Shown here piece by piece: positions 7,061 through 15,226 of a DNA stretch of 44,767 nucleotides. The number at the start of each line of letters is the position of its first letter. Positions within the stretch are counted from its first letter, which is position 1. The stretch covers positions 1 through 44,767 of the forward strand of contig NZ_SDPN01000034.1 in NCBI RefSeq assembly GCF_004134825.1, given 5' to 3'. The stretch is from Agromyces albus. GTDB taxonomy: Bacteria; Actinomycetota; Actinomycetes; Actinomycetales; Microbacteriaceae. The notes below the pieces were generated by a model. That model was not told the DNA's origin. It saw only the letters and a list, made by a program, of their open reading frames with translations, and ran no database searches. The translations under genes and the position numbers were made by a program.

Positions 7061-7939
7061 CTACCGCCTCGTCGAGACGAGCGATTTCGCCAGCACCAAC
7101 AGCGCGGAGTCGAGATGCCCGTCGCGGGTGTCGGCGACCGCGATCTTGATCGTCACCGGTTGACGCGCCTCGACGTCGGCCGAGCAGGTGAGCGGCGTCG
7201 TGAAGGCGTTCAGCTCGGTGTCGAACTGGGTACTCGGACCCTCCTCGGTGAAGTTCGCGACGTAGTACTCCGAGTTCGTCGTGGCGTTGATCGACGCGAG
7301 CCCCGCGGCATCCGCAGTGCCAGGAACCGCCGAGCACAGCTCGCCGTCGACCCAGATTCCTACGGCGTCGTTGTAGCCCTGCGCGCTCCAGTTGGCATAT
7401 TCCTCACTGCCGAACGCGTACGCCAGTTGCAGCTTCGAAAACTTCGGCACTGCGGTGAACGTGAGCACGGCGGCGTCGTAGCTCGTGGCTCCGGCGAGCG
7501 ACGTCAGGTCCTCGTCGCCGGCGCCACCGAAGTCTCCCGTGGTGGTGAGGCTCGAGTTGGGGCCGAGCAGCGCCGAGTCGGTGAAGTCGACGTCGGAGTC
7601 GGCTTGTGGATCGGCGACGATGAGGCTTCCCGACGAGAGCGCGACGCCAGCTTTGAGCTCCTTTCCGAACGCCTTCGACGTGAACAGGCCGCCCTGCACA
7701 TCGGTGCCGGCGAATGAGGCGTCGCTCACCTTGACGCCATGCCCCGCCAGTGTCTTGGCGAGTTTGTCGGCATCGGTCTCGCGCAGGGTCTGCACCGAGC
7801 CCGAGCCCTCTTCTTCGGGGGCGGCGCCGGCGGGGATGGTGGCGCCGAGGGCGACCCCGATGAGGGATGCGGCGGCCACCGCGAGAACGAGCGGACGCAG
7901 TGCGCCTCGTCGCCTCGTCGGGACGATATGGGTTCTCAT
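7061..7939 (-). CDS. Secreted choice-of-anchor L domain protein
   Basis: A 292-aa protein with a basic N-terminus, hydrophobic helix and AGA signal-peptidase site near residue 35. The core LQLAYAFGSEEYANWSAQGYNDAVGIWVDG is described here by its parts: AFGSEEY, then W and YNDAVGIWVDG, the hallmark of choice-of-anchor L domains. GGAGAG lies 4 nt before the ATG at 7939. Unlike many relatives it has no LPXTG, membrane anchor or long C-terminal stalk, so it is either freely secreted or held non-covalently at the surface. It is divergent from the levansucrase gene across a 320-bp region, which suggests a shared surface or exopolysaccharide role, but that is inference. Confidence 0.82.
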   Translation of the reverse strand: MRTHIVPTRRRGALRPLVLAVAAASLIGVALGATIPAGAAPEEEGSGSVQTLRETDADKLAKTLAGHGVKVSDASFAGTDVQGGLFTSKAFGKELKAGVALSSGSLIVADPQADSDVDFTDSALLGPNSSLTTTGDFGGAGDEDLTSLAGATSYDAAVLTFTAVPKFSKLQLAYAFGSEEYANWSAQGYNDAVGIWVDGELCSAVPGTADAAGLASINATTNSEYYVANFTEEGPSTQFDTELNAFTTPLTCSADVEARQPVTIKIAVADTRDGHLDSALLVLAKSLVSTRR

Positions 7940-8259
7940 GACTCTCCAAATGATGAGCGGGCATCCGTTCGGATGTCCGCATGCGGTTGAGATCCGGGGG
8001 GAACTCGTCACCTCAGAGAGATCGTGAAGTCAAGCTATCGCCCCCCGACCGGGGGTCAAGTCCTCTTTCTTGCGGACACCGCGAAATGGCGGCTGGAGAT
8101 CCCCGGAACGGCGGGGAACGATGACGAAAGCTCAACAAAGAAGTGGTCAATTGGCCTCCTTTGACTTGACATTGTCGGCGGGCCGCCTGAAAGATGCGCG
8201 TGGGGGGTACCACGTCACAGAGCGATCGATCATCAACAACTCGATCGAAAGCTGACATC
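7940..8259. promoter_or_regulatory. Divergent promoter region between the secreted protein and levansucrase
   Basis: A 320-bp non-coding stretch, noticeably richer in A/T than its neighbours around 8110-8175. For the plus strand, TTGACA stands at 8166-8171 with a poor -10 (AAAGAT, 8190-8195) 18 nt later. TTGAC is repeated directly before it (8161-8165), and GTCAA at 8146-8150 makes an inverted repeat with that copy, a possible operator. I found no copy of the LacI-type sites that control the fructo-oligosaccharide operon. Confidence 0.4.
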
Positions 8260-9912
8260 GTGACTACACACAGAACACCGCGACGACGCGGACTCGTCGG
8301 CGTCATCGTTGCGGCCGCGCTCGTGGCAACCGCGTTCACCGCGGCATCCGCGCCCGCAGCAGCAGAAGAAGAGCCGATCCCGGCCGTGCCCGGATACCCG
8401 GCGCCGACCGATCACACCCAGCAGGCCTACGATCCCGAGGACGACTTCACCTCGAGGTGGACGAGAGCCGATGCCAGGCAGCTGAAGGCCATGTCGGATC
8501 CCACCGCGCCGTCGCGCGAGAACTCCATGCCGGAGGAGTTCACCATGCCGACGATCCCGCAGGACTTCCCCGACATGTCGAATGGCCAGGTCTGGGTGTG
8601 GGATACCTGGACCCTCACCGAGGGCAACGCCGACCAGCCGAGCTTCAAGGGCTGGGAGGTCATCTTCTCCCTCGTCGCCGATCGCAACCTCGGGTTCGAC
8701 GACCGGCACACGTACGCCCGCCTCGGGTACTTCTTCCGCAAGGCCGGCATCCCGGCAGAGGAACGGCCGGAGAACGGCGGCTGGACGTATGGCGGCCTCG
8801 TCTTCCCGGATGGCGCATCCGGCGCGATCTTCGAGGACCAGTCGTTCAGCCACCAGACGGAGTGGTCGGGCTCGACCCGGATCTTCGACGGCAACAAGCT
8901 CCGGATCTTCTACACCGCCGTGGCGTTCTACCGGGACGCGGCAGGGCAGGACATCAAGCCGGCCGACCCGCGCATCGTGCAGAGCGAGGGGCGCATCTTC
9001 GCCGACGAGAACGGCGTGTGGATGACGGGGTTCCGCGATCAGCACGAGCTGCTCGTGCCTGATGGCACGTACTACCAGACGAAGGACCAGAATCCGTTCG
9101 TGAACTTCCGCGACCCGTTCACCTTCGAAGACCCGGCGCATCCAGGAAAGACGTTCATGGTCTTCGAGGGGAACACGGGCGGAGTTCGCGACCAGGTGGA
9201 GTGCACCGCGGAGGACCTCGGCTACAGGCCGGAGGACCTGCAGGGCGAGAATCCGCTCGGCGAGGTGCCGGTGGGAGAGGGGGTTCCGGGCGGCCCGCCC
9301 GAGATCCCAGCCGACGCGAACCTGCGTATGGGCAACGTCGGCCTCGCGGTCGCGGACAACAAGGCCCTGACCGAGTGGCACTTCCTGCCACCCATCCTCT
9401 CGGCGAACTGTGTGACCGATCAGACCGAGCGGCCGCAGATCTACATCAAGGACGGCAAGTACTACATCTTCACGATCAGCCACCGGAGCACCTTCGCGCC
9501 CGGCATCGACGGTCCTGAAGGCGTGTACGGGTTCGTCGGCGACGGCGTCCGAAGCGACTTCCAACCGGTGAACCGTGGGTCGGGACTCGCCCTCGGCAGT
9601 CCGTCGAACCTGAACTTCGCCGTCGGGTTCCCGTTCGCGCCCGACTTCAACCAGCACCCGGGACAGTTCCAGGCGTACTCGCACTACGTCATGCCCGATG
9701 GGCTGGTGCAGTCGTTCATCGACACGATCGGCACATCCGAGGACTTCCGCCGCGGCGGAACCCTCGCGCCGACCGTTCGCGTGAACATCGACGGTGACGA
9801 CGTCACCGTCGATCGGGAGTACGGCGACAACGGACTCGGGGCGTACGCCGACATCCCGGCGAACACGGTGTGGCCGGTGCCGGACACGCCCGATCCGCGA
9901 CCGATCCCGTAG
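8260..9912 (+). CDS. Secreted GH68 levansucrase/inulosucrase
   Basis: A 550-aa extracellular fructosyltransferase that splits sucrose and transfers fructose to water, sucrose or a growing fructan. From the GTG start at 8260 there is a clear signal peptide (RTPRRRG, hydrophobic helix, APAAA site near residue 35). All three GH68 catalytic residues are visible: nucleophile Asp in VWVWDTW (D115), transition-state Asp in NFRDPF (D285) and acid/base Glu in QTERPQIY (E390). The C-terminal FGYVGDG-type and GSGLALGSPSNLN blocks are family standard. A Gly/Pro/Glu-rich insert lies around residues 325-350. An ATG 66 nt upstream in frame would bury the signal peptide. Whether the product is levan, inulin or short oligosaccharides cannot be read off; the facing GH91 operon favours inulin-type bonds. 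Confidence 0.92.
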   Translation: MTTHRTPRRRGLVGVIVAAALVATAFTAASAPAAAEEEPIPAVPGYPAPTDHTQQAYDPEDDFTSRWTRADARQLKAMSDPTAPSRENSMPEEFTMPTIPQDFPDMSNGQVWVWDTWTLTEGNADQPSFKGWEVIFSLVADRNLGFDDRHTYARLGYFFRKAGIPAEERPENGGWTYGGLVFPDGASGAIFEDQSFSHQTEWSGSTRIFDGNKLRIFYTAVAFYRDAAGQDIKPADPRIVQSEGRIFADENGVWMTGFRDQHELLVPDGTYYQTKDQNPFVNFRDPFTFEDPAHPGKTFMVFEGNTGGVRDQVECTAEDLGYRPEDLQGENPLGEVPVGEGVPGGPPEIPADANLRMGNVGLAVADNKALTEWHFLPPILSANCVTDQTERPQIYIKDGKYYIFTISHRSTFAPGIDGPEGVYGFVGDGVRSDFQPVNRGSGLALGSPSNLNFAVGFPFAPDFNQHPGQFQAYSHYVMPDGLVQSFIDTIGTSEDFRRGGTLAPTVRVNIDGDDVTVDREYGDNGLGAYADIPANTVWPVPDTPDPRPIP

Positions 9913-9928
9913 ACGAACGCGGATCGAA

Positions 9929-9963
9929 GCGGATGCCCCGGGCCGCGTGCCCGGGGCATCCGC
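9929..9963. terminator. Terminator hairpin after levansucrase
   Basis: GCGGATGCCCCGGGC (9929-9943) and its exact complement (9949-9963) form a 15-bp stem with a 5-nt loop, 17 nt after the levansucrase stop. There is no clear T-run. Both arms contain the enriched octamer CGGATGCC/GGCATCCG. Confidence 0.75.
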
Positions 9964-10003
9964 CGACGCGTTGACGTCAGCGCCGTTCTCGCCCGGCCGT
10001 GCT

Positions 10004-10810
10004 CTAGGAACCCGGCCGCACGGCGTCGCCGACCTGCACGGCTCCCGGCCCCTGCGGCACGAGCCAGATGCCGAACCAGGTCTTGCCGTCCCAGCGGCGG
10101 TGCTTCGCGAGGGTACGGATCGGCTCCTTGCCACGCGCGAGCGTCACTGGGTCGATCGTCGTCATCACGCAGCGGTCGCAGACTCCCGAAACCCTGAAGC
10201 GCACGTCGCCGAGATCGACGAACGGCCACGCGTCTTCGGCGAAGGGCTCGTCGCCGTCGATCACGACGTTCGGCCGGAACCGCAGCATGTCGAGCGGGGC
10301 CGCCTCGTCGTCGACCCACTCGTCGAGCTGGGCGAGGGAGGCCTCGCTCGCGAGGAGGAGCGGAGCGGCGTCGGCGAGCGACATCCGATCATCGGGAAGT
10401 CCGCCGTTGCCGGGATTCACGGTGCGAAGACGCGGGTCGGGCTGCCACACGAGTCGTACGGGCCTGCCGAGCTGCGCGGTCAGCCAGTCGTCGGCCTCAT
10501 CGCCTGCCGGGAGGGCGGTGCCCTGGCGCGAGTGGCCGACCGGAATGGGCGACGCGTCGGTGGGCGGATCGACCCGTAACGGGTCGCCTCCGACGCGCGG
10601 GTCGGCGAGTAGCACGCCGCCGTCGGCGAGCGCCTCCGCCGTCAGGCCCAGCAGGCCGTTGTGCTCGCGAGCCGTCACCGGCTGCCCGGCGGGATCGACC
10701 ACCGCCCAGCGCCGATCGCCCTCGAGCCCCCATGGCTGAACCTTCGCCGAGGCGACGTCGTAGCCGGCGAACGACTTCACCGGATGAAGCCGGATCCGCG
10801 TGACACGCAT
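10004..10810 (-). CDS. MOSC domain protein, YcbX/mARC-like
   Basis: A 268-aa protein with an N-terminal MOSC beta-barrel domain (RIRLHPVKSFAGYDVASAKV, GLEGDRRWAVVD) and a C-terminal MOSC domain. The molybdenum-liganding Cys lies in VCDRCVMTTIDP (around residues 214-225). Relatives are molybdenum-cofactor enzymes that reduce N-hydroxylated compounds or handle S-containing groups, usually with a ferredoxin or flavin partner, none of which is adjacent. The start is 24 nt after the LacI stop on the same strand, so it may be read through from that operon. No functional link to sugar use is evident. Confidence 0.85.
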   Translation of the reverse strand: MRVTRIRLHPVKSFAGYDVASAKVQPWGLEGDRRWAVVDPAGQPVTAREHNGLLGLTAEALADGGVLLADPRVGGDPLRVDPPTDASPIPVGHSRQGTALPAGDEADDWLTAQLGRPVRLVWQPDPRLRTVNPGNGGLPDDRMSLADAAPLLLASEASLAQLDEWVDDEAAPLDMLRFRPNVVIDGDEPFAEDAWPFVDLGDVRFRVSGVCDRCVMTTIDPVTLARGKEPIRTLAKHRRWDGKTWFGIWLVPQGPGAVQVGDAVRPGS

Positions 10811-10834
10811 TCCGCTACAGTACCCGCGCCGAGC

Positions 10835-11887
10835 TCAGGCCCGCGGCGGCGCCACCGACGCCCGCTCGACGATCGGGCAGTCGAGCAGCACCGGATGCGC
10901 CCCGAGCAGCCCGACCTCGTCGCGCCCCTCGATGAGCGACGCGACCGTGCGCACCGCCCACGCCCCCATCTCGTAGTGCGGCAGGGCGACGGTGGTGAGC
11001 GCCGGAAACAGGCTCTCGGCAATGGGATCCTGGTCGTCGAAGCCGACGATCGAGACATCCGCCGGCACCTGGAGCCCGAGTTCGGCGGCGGCGCGGTAGG
11101 CGCCCATCGCCATGCGGTCGTTGTAGCAGAAGACCGCGGTCGGCCTGGTGGCCGGGTCACGGCCGTGGTCGAGCAGGCCTATCGTCGCCTCGTACCCGCC
11201 GCTCGCCTCGGAGACCGCCTCGACGACGAACTCGTCGGGGTCGAGCCCCGCCGCGAGCATGCCGTCTCGGTAGCCCTGCAGGCGACCGCGCGTGGCGGGC
11301 ACGTCGACCGACGTCGCCGCGAAGGCGATGCGTCGGTGTCCCTTCCGCACGAGCAGGTCGACGACGGATGCCGCGCCGCCGCGCTCATCGGGCATCACCG
11401 ACGGGATCTCTCCCTCGCGGTCCCGCGCACCGATGAGTACGGCCGGCACCACGTGCAGCTCATCGGGCGTCACGACCTCGTCGTGGTAGACGGTCGCGTA
11501 GATGATGCCGTCGGCCTGCCGGTCGATGAACGCCTGCACCTCCGGCGTCTCGACCTCGGGATCGGTGTTCAGACGCGAGTTGATGATCGCGAGCGTGAGG
11601 CCCCGGCGACTCGCCTCCTCCTGCGCGCCGAGGATGATGCGACCGGCGTGCGGAGTGGTCGCGATCTCCTCGGTGAGCAGGCCCACCATCCCGGAGGCAC
11701 GAGTGCGCAGTCCGCGGGCGAGGCGGTTCGGCTGGTAGCCGAGCTCCGCGGCCGCGGCGCGCACCCGCGCCTTGGTGTGTTCGCTCGTACGCGTGTGCGG
11801 AGTGTCGTTGAGCACGTGGGAGACGGTCGTCACCGACACGCCCGCCGCAGCCGCGACATCGCGTATCCCGACCTGCTCGCGCGGCAT
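10835..11887 (-). CDS. LacI family transcriptional regulator
   Basis: A 350-aa repressor. The N-terminal helix-turn-helix and hinge (VGIRDVAAAAGVSVTTVSHVLN, then LGYQPNRLARGLRTR) are followed by a periplasmic-binding-protein-like sensor domain (MVGLLTEEIATTPHAGRIILGAQEEA; FCYNDRMAMGAYRAAAELGLQVPADVSIVGFDD is seen in the blocks YNDRMAMGAYRA and VSIVGFDD). I prefer ATG 11887 because GGGAG lies 5 nt upstream. A second ATG at 11905 has no proper spacing. It is the last gene of the GH91/ABC operon and most likely binds the TGCCAA/TTGGCA operators at the operon promoter (16595-16697), with the imported fructo-oligosaccharide or difructose anhydride as inducer. Confidence 0.9.
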   Translation of the reverse strand: MPREQVGIRDVAAAAGVSVTTVSHVLNDTPHTRTSEHTKARVRAAAAELGYQPNRLARGLRTRASGMVGLLTEEIATTPHAGRIILGAQEEASRRGLTLAIINSRLNTDPEVETPEVQAFIDRQADGIIYATVYHDEVVTPDELHVVPAVLIGARDREGEIPSVMPDERGGAASVVDLLVRKGHRRIAFAATSVDVPATRGRLQGYRDGMLAAGLDPDEFVVEAVSEASGGYEATIGLLDHGRDPATRPTAVFCYNDRMAMGAYRAAAELGLQVPADVSIVGFDDQDPIAESLFPALTTVALPHYEMGAWAVRTVASLIEGRDEVGLLGAHPVLLDCPIVERASVAPPRA

Positions 11888-11966
11888 CCGTCTCCCGTTT
11901 CTCATCTCACCGTCTCACCTTCGTACCACTCCGCACCCGACACCGCGCCCGCCGCGTCGCGATTGC

Positions 11967-13310
11967 CTACCCGGCGGCGATCGCAGGGGTGGCCCTGAAC
12001 GCGTTCGCAGCCCGGTCGACGACGACTTCGGCCTCGGTTCCGGAGTCCAGGATCGTGTTCCGCGCTGAATCGGAGTCAACCTCGACGGCCGTGACGGCGA
12101 GGCTGTCCGAAGCCTCGGTCGTCAGCAAGGCGTCCACCTGGGCTGAGAAGCAGGAGTCGCTCGACGTGGTTCGCACGTCCATCGCGACGACGTGGTTGCT
12201 GGAGATGTAGTTGCCGCCTCCCGCCACGAGTCGGATGATGACGGGGGTCGCGCCGGCCGGACGGATGGTCTCCGCGTCGACCACCTCGGAGAAGTGGTTG
12301 CCGATCACGGAATTGTTGCTGCCGTCGATGCGGAGGAGTCCGAAGAGGTCGTCGAGTCCGTTCCCGACGCCGAGGAACGGGGTCCACGGCTCCTGGTCGC
12401 GTAGGAAGTGGTTCGTGGCCACGAGGTTCTCCGAGCTGTTCGCCGCGAGCACCACCATGCCCGGGTAGAACGAGTGCAGACGGTTGCCCGTGATACTCGA
12501 ACGCGTGACGCCGTTGAGATGGACACTGCTCGCGCCACGGGGGAACACGTTGTTGGCGGTGACCAGCAGCCCGCCGTGGTGCTCGGCGTAGATCGAGTGT
12601 CCCTTGAAGCCGGCTCCGATCAGGTTGTCGGTGATCTTCGACGCCTGTCCCCACCCGCGCAGCTCGATGCAGCTCCCGCATTCGGCGATGAAGTTGTCGT
12701 GGACGGAAAGCGCGTCGGCGTTGTAGATCGTCAGCGCGTGCTCGAGGAACACGAACCCCATGCCGGTGATGCGGAACGAGTCGTTGGAGCTGCCGACGTA
12801 AATGCCCGTCTTGCCGTTGACGTAGGTGTTCGCCGGATGGAGCTCCGAGCCGTCGCCGTCGAAGCGCATCCCGTCGATGCAGAAGTTCGCGAACTCGACC
12901 GAGCTGATCCGTGGGCTCCCGCTTCGCTCGATGAAGAAGGCGGCGCCCGTGGACTCGTCCACCTCGCCGGCGATGGGGAGGTCCACGACAACACGGCTGC
13001 CCCCTGGCCACAGCTCGTGCAGATCGGGCCACTCGTCTTCAGGGACGTTGAACCGGATGCTCGACGAGGTGAAGCCGTGTCCCGAGCCCTCGATCCTGAG
13101 GAAGCTGACGTCGATCACCACTTGCGTACGAAGGTGGTAGTCGCCTGGCGGTATGTGGATCACCGCGCCGGGCTTGCCGCCATGGTGCTCATCTGTGGCC
13201 GTCTGTCGCGCCTTGATGTCGGCGATGATGCTGTTGATGACCTCGCCGATGTCCTCGGCCGCATCGCCGACGGGCCACGTCGTCACGTCGTAGGAGTTGA
13301 CGCTCGGCAT
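11967..13310 (-). CDS. GH91 enzyme: inulin fructotransferase / difructose-anhydride hydrolase family, apparently cytoplasmic
   Basis: A 447-aa right-handed parallel beta-helix protein. The sequence follows Arthrobacter/Bacillus inulin fructotransferases as I recall them: GGKPGAVIHIPPGDY, FRITGMGFVFLEHAL, DNFIAECGSCIEL, LLVTANNVFPRG, GNGLDDLFGLLRI. The two acidic residues of the known active site (Asp and Glu 11 residues apart) are kept as D205 and E216. Known inulin fructotransferases are secreted, but this protein starts MPSVNSYDVTTWP, directly at the mature domain, and has no signal peptide. Some GH91 members are intracellular difructose-anhydride III hydrolases giving inulobiose. Lying 3 nt after a sugar permease gene and before LacI, it more likely processes imported difructose anhydride than cuts inulin outside. 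DFA I versus DFA III specificity is not decidable here. Confidence 0.88.
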   Translation of the reverse strand: MPSVNSYDVTTWPVGDAAEDIGEVINSIIADIKARQTATDEHHGGKPGAVIHIPPGDYHLRTQVVIDVSFLRIEGSGHGFTSSSIRFNVPEDEWPDLHELWPGGSRVVVDLPIAGEVDESTGAAFFIERSGSPRISSVEFANFCIDGMRFDGDGSELHPANTYVNGKTGIYVGSSNDSFRITGMGFVFLEHALTIYNADALSVHDNFIAECGSCIELRGWGQASKITDNLIGAGFKGHSIYAEHHGGLLVTANNVFPRGASSVHLNGVTRSSITGNRLHSFYPGMVVLAANSSENLVATNHFLRDQEPWTPFLGVGNGLDDLFGLLRIDGSNNSVIGNHFSEVVDAETIRPAGATPVIIRLVAGGGNYISSNHVVAMDVRTTSSDSCFSAQVDALLTTEASDSLAVTAVEVDSDSARNTILDSGTEAEVVVDRAANAFRATPAIAAG

Positions 13311-13313
13311 GGC

Positions 13314-14150
13314 TCAGCCCTTGACCGCGCCGAGCGTGAGCCCGGCGACGATGTGACGTTGCAGGAAGAGGGTGAGCAGGATGACGGGGATCGAGTACAC
13401 CGCGGCGAGCGCCGTCATGCCGCCCCAATCGAGCCCGAACTGGCTCTGGAAGTTCGCGATGACGATCGGCGTCGTCTGCGCGCGCACCGAGGTGAGCAGC
13501 AGCGCGAAGAGGAACTCGTTCCACGACGCGAGGAAGGCGAAGATCGCCGTGACGGCGACGCCCCCGGTGACCACGGGGATCACGACGCGCCAGAGCGCCT
13601 GCAGCCTGGAGCATCCGTCGACCTTCGCTGCTTCGTCGAGCTCGTCGGGCACCGCCTCGAAGAAGCTCGCCATGAGCCAGATCGACAACGGCAGCGAGAT
13701 CGTGGTGTGCGCGAGGGCGAGGCCGAAGGATGTGTCGGTGATGCCGAGGTTCCGCATGATCTCGACGAGCGGGGCGCCGACGGCGATCGTGGGCACCATG
13801 CGCGTCACGAGTGCGGCGACGATGAAGACGCGACCGCTCGGGGTGCGGAACCTCGTGATCGCATACGCGGCCGGAACCGCGAGCACGAGCGAGAGCGCCG
13901 TGCTGATCACCGCCGTGACCACGCTGTTGACGAGTGCCGCGGGAACGCCCTCGCGGCTGAGCGCCGAGACGTAATTCTCGAGCGTCCACTGCGTGGGCAG
14001 CACCTCGGGCGGAACCGAGATCGCCTCGAGCGGTGTCTTGAACGACGTGAGCAGCAGGTAGATGAAGGGGAAGCCGTAGAGGATGAGTGCCGCCGCGAGC
14101 AGCGCCCACAGCACGATGCGGGTCTTGCCGCGCGTTTCGAGACCGTTCAT
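13314..14150 (-). CDS. Carbohydrate ABC transporter permease (MalG type)
   Basis: A 278-aa membrane subunit with about six helices. The coupling loop DELDEAAKVDGCSRLQALWRVVIP is recognisable by EAAKVDG and the following P. The C-terminus LTLGAVKG is typical of MalG-type CUT1 permeases. The ATG overlaps the stop of the partner permease (ATGA). It imports the ligand of the lipoprotein at 15227-16549. No ATPase gene is in the operon, so a shared MsiK-type ATPase encoded elsewhere probably drives it, as is usual in actinobacteria. Confidence 0.9.
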   Translation of the reverse strand: MNGLETRGKTRIVLWALLAAALILYGFPFIYLLLTSFKTPLEAISVPPEVLPTQWTLENYVSALSREGVPAALVNSVVTAVISTALSLVLAVPAAYAITRFRTPSGRVFIVAALVTRMVPTIAVGAPLVEIMRNLGITDTSFGLALAHTTISLPLSIWLMASFFEAVPDELDEAAKVDGCSRLQALWRVVIPVVTGGVAVTAIFAFLASWNEFLFALLLTSVRAQTTPIVIANFQSQFGLDWGGMTALAAVYSIPVILLTLFLQRHIVAGLTLGAVKG

Positions 14151-15163
14151 TTCGCCGAACCTCCCGGGCGCCAGATGAGCGCGATCGCGGCGATGGCCAC
14201 GGCGAGCATGACGATGAGGTACACGGTGCCCATCGCGCTCGCGAGGCCGGGCTCGCCGAAGCGGGTCATGGTGCGGTAGATCAAGAGGCTCAATGTCGTG
14301 GTGCTCCCCTGTGGGCCGCCATCCGTCTGGATGAGGATGATGTCGAATGCTCGCGCCGCGTCGATGCCGCGCACGATGAGGGCGACAGCGATCACCGGCC
14401 GAAGCAGCGGGATGATGACGCTGAAGAGCAGTCGCGGATACCGCGCCCCGTCGATGCGGGCCGCTTCGATCACATCGCCCGGGATGTTCTGCAGGCCCGC
14501 GAACAGCACGAGCGTGATGAACGAGGTCGTGAGCCAGATGTCGGGAATCGCGACCGAGAACAGGGCGATGCTCGGGTCGGAGAGCCAGTGGACCTGGTCG
14601 GGGCTCTGCAGGAGGCCGGCGCGGAACAGCAGCTCGTTCACGATGCCGAAGTTGTCGATGAGCAGGAACCGCCAGAGCAGGCCCGCGACGATCGGCGCGA
14701 TCATGAGCGGGTACATGAAGATCGTGCGGAACACGCTCGACCGGCTCCCGAGGGCGGAGAAGAGCAGGGCGACCGCGAGTCCGAGCGTGAACTCGAGGGC
14801 GACCACGATGAGTGTGTACACGACGGTGCGCACCGACGCGTTCTGGAACGCCTCCGACGCGAACGCCGCCGCGTAGTTCGCGAACCCGACGAAGATGCGG
14901 GGGCCGCCCGCGATCGGCGAGATCTCGAAGAAGCTGTCGGCGATGAAGCGCACGAGCGGCCACAGCACGAAGCCGGCGAGGAACAGGCCGGCCGGTGCCA
15001 TGAGCAACAGGGCGAAGGCCCGGTCGCTGAGGTGGCGACGAGTGCGTGGCCGCCCTGGGCCTCGAGCGGATGCCGCGAGCCGGCGTTCGCTCGGCCGGGC
15101 CGGCCCGCCCGGGGCGGTCTGGTCGACCGCCCCGGTCGGGGACTGCTTGGTGGTGCTTTCCAC
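14147..15163 (-). CDS. Carbohydrate ABC transporter permease (MalF type)
   Basis: A 338-aa membrane subunit. A Pro/Arg/Thr-rich cytoplasmic tail of about 45 residues precedes six or more helices. The coupling loop VIEAARIDGARYPRLLFSVIIP and the DGGPQGSTTTLSLLIYR block are CUT1-family features. I use the GTG at 15163, which has AAGGA 7 nt upstream. It pairs with the downstream MalG-type permease, with which it overlaps by ATGA. Confidence 0.88.
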   Translation of the reverse strand: MESTTKQSPTGAVDQTAPGGPARPSERRLAASARGPGRPRTRRHLSDRAFALLLMAPAGLFLAGFVLWPLVRFIADSFFEISPIAGGPRIFVGFANYAAAFASEAFQNASVRTVVYTLIVVALEFTLGLAVALLFSALGSRSSVFRTIFMYPLMIAPIVAGLLWRFLLIDNFGIVNELLFRAGLLQSPDQVHWLSDPSIALFSVAIPDIWLTTSFITLVLFAGLQNIPGDVIEAARIDGARYPRLLFSVIIPLLRPVIAVALIVRGIDAARAFDIILIQTDGGPQGSTTTLSLLIYRTMTRFGEPGLASAMGTVYLIVMLAVAIAAIALIWRPGGSAK

Positions 15164-15226
15164 GATGTGTCCTTGCCAGTGGTGAGGTGCGCTTGCCGGT
15201 GGTGGGTTGCCGGTGGCGACGGCGGA

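Noticed and set aside
8146..8171. Control of levansucrase by the same LacI protein as the GH91 operon
   Set aside because: No TGCCAA...TTGGCA-type site is present in 7940-8259; the only symmetry there is GTCAA/TTGAC.
8233..10134. Long minus-strand open frame across the levansucrase
   Set aside because: Levansucrase on the plus strand has all catalytic residues and a signal peptide; the antisense frame has none.
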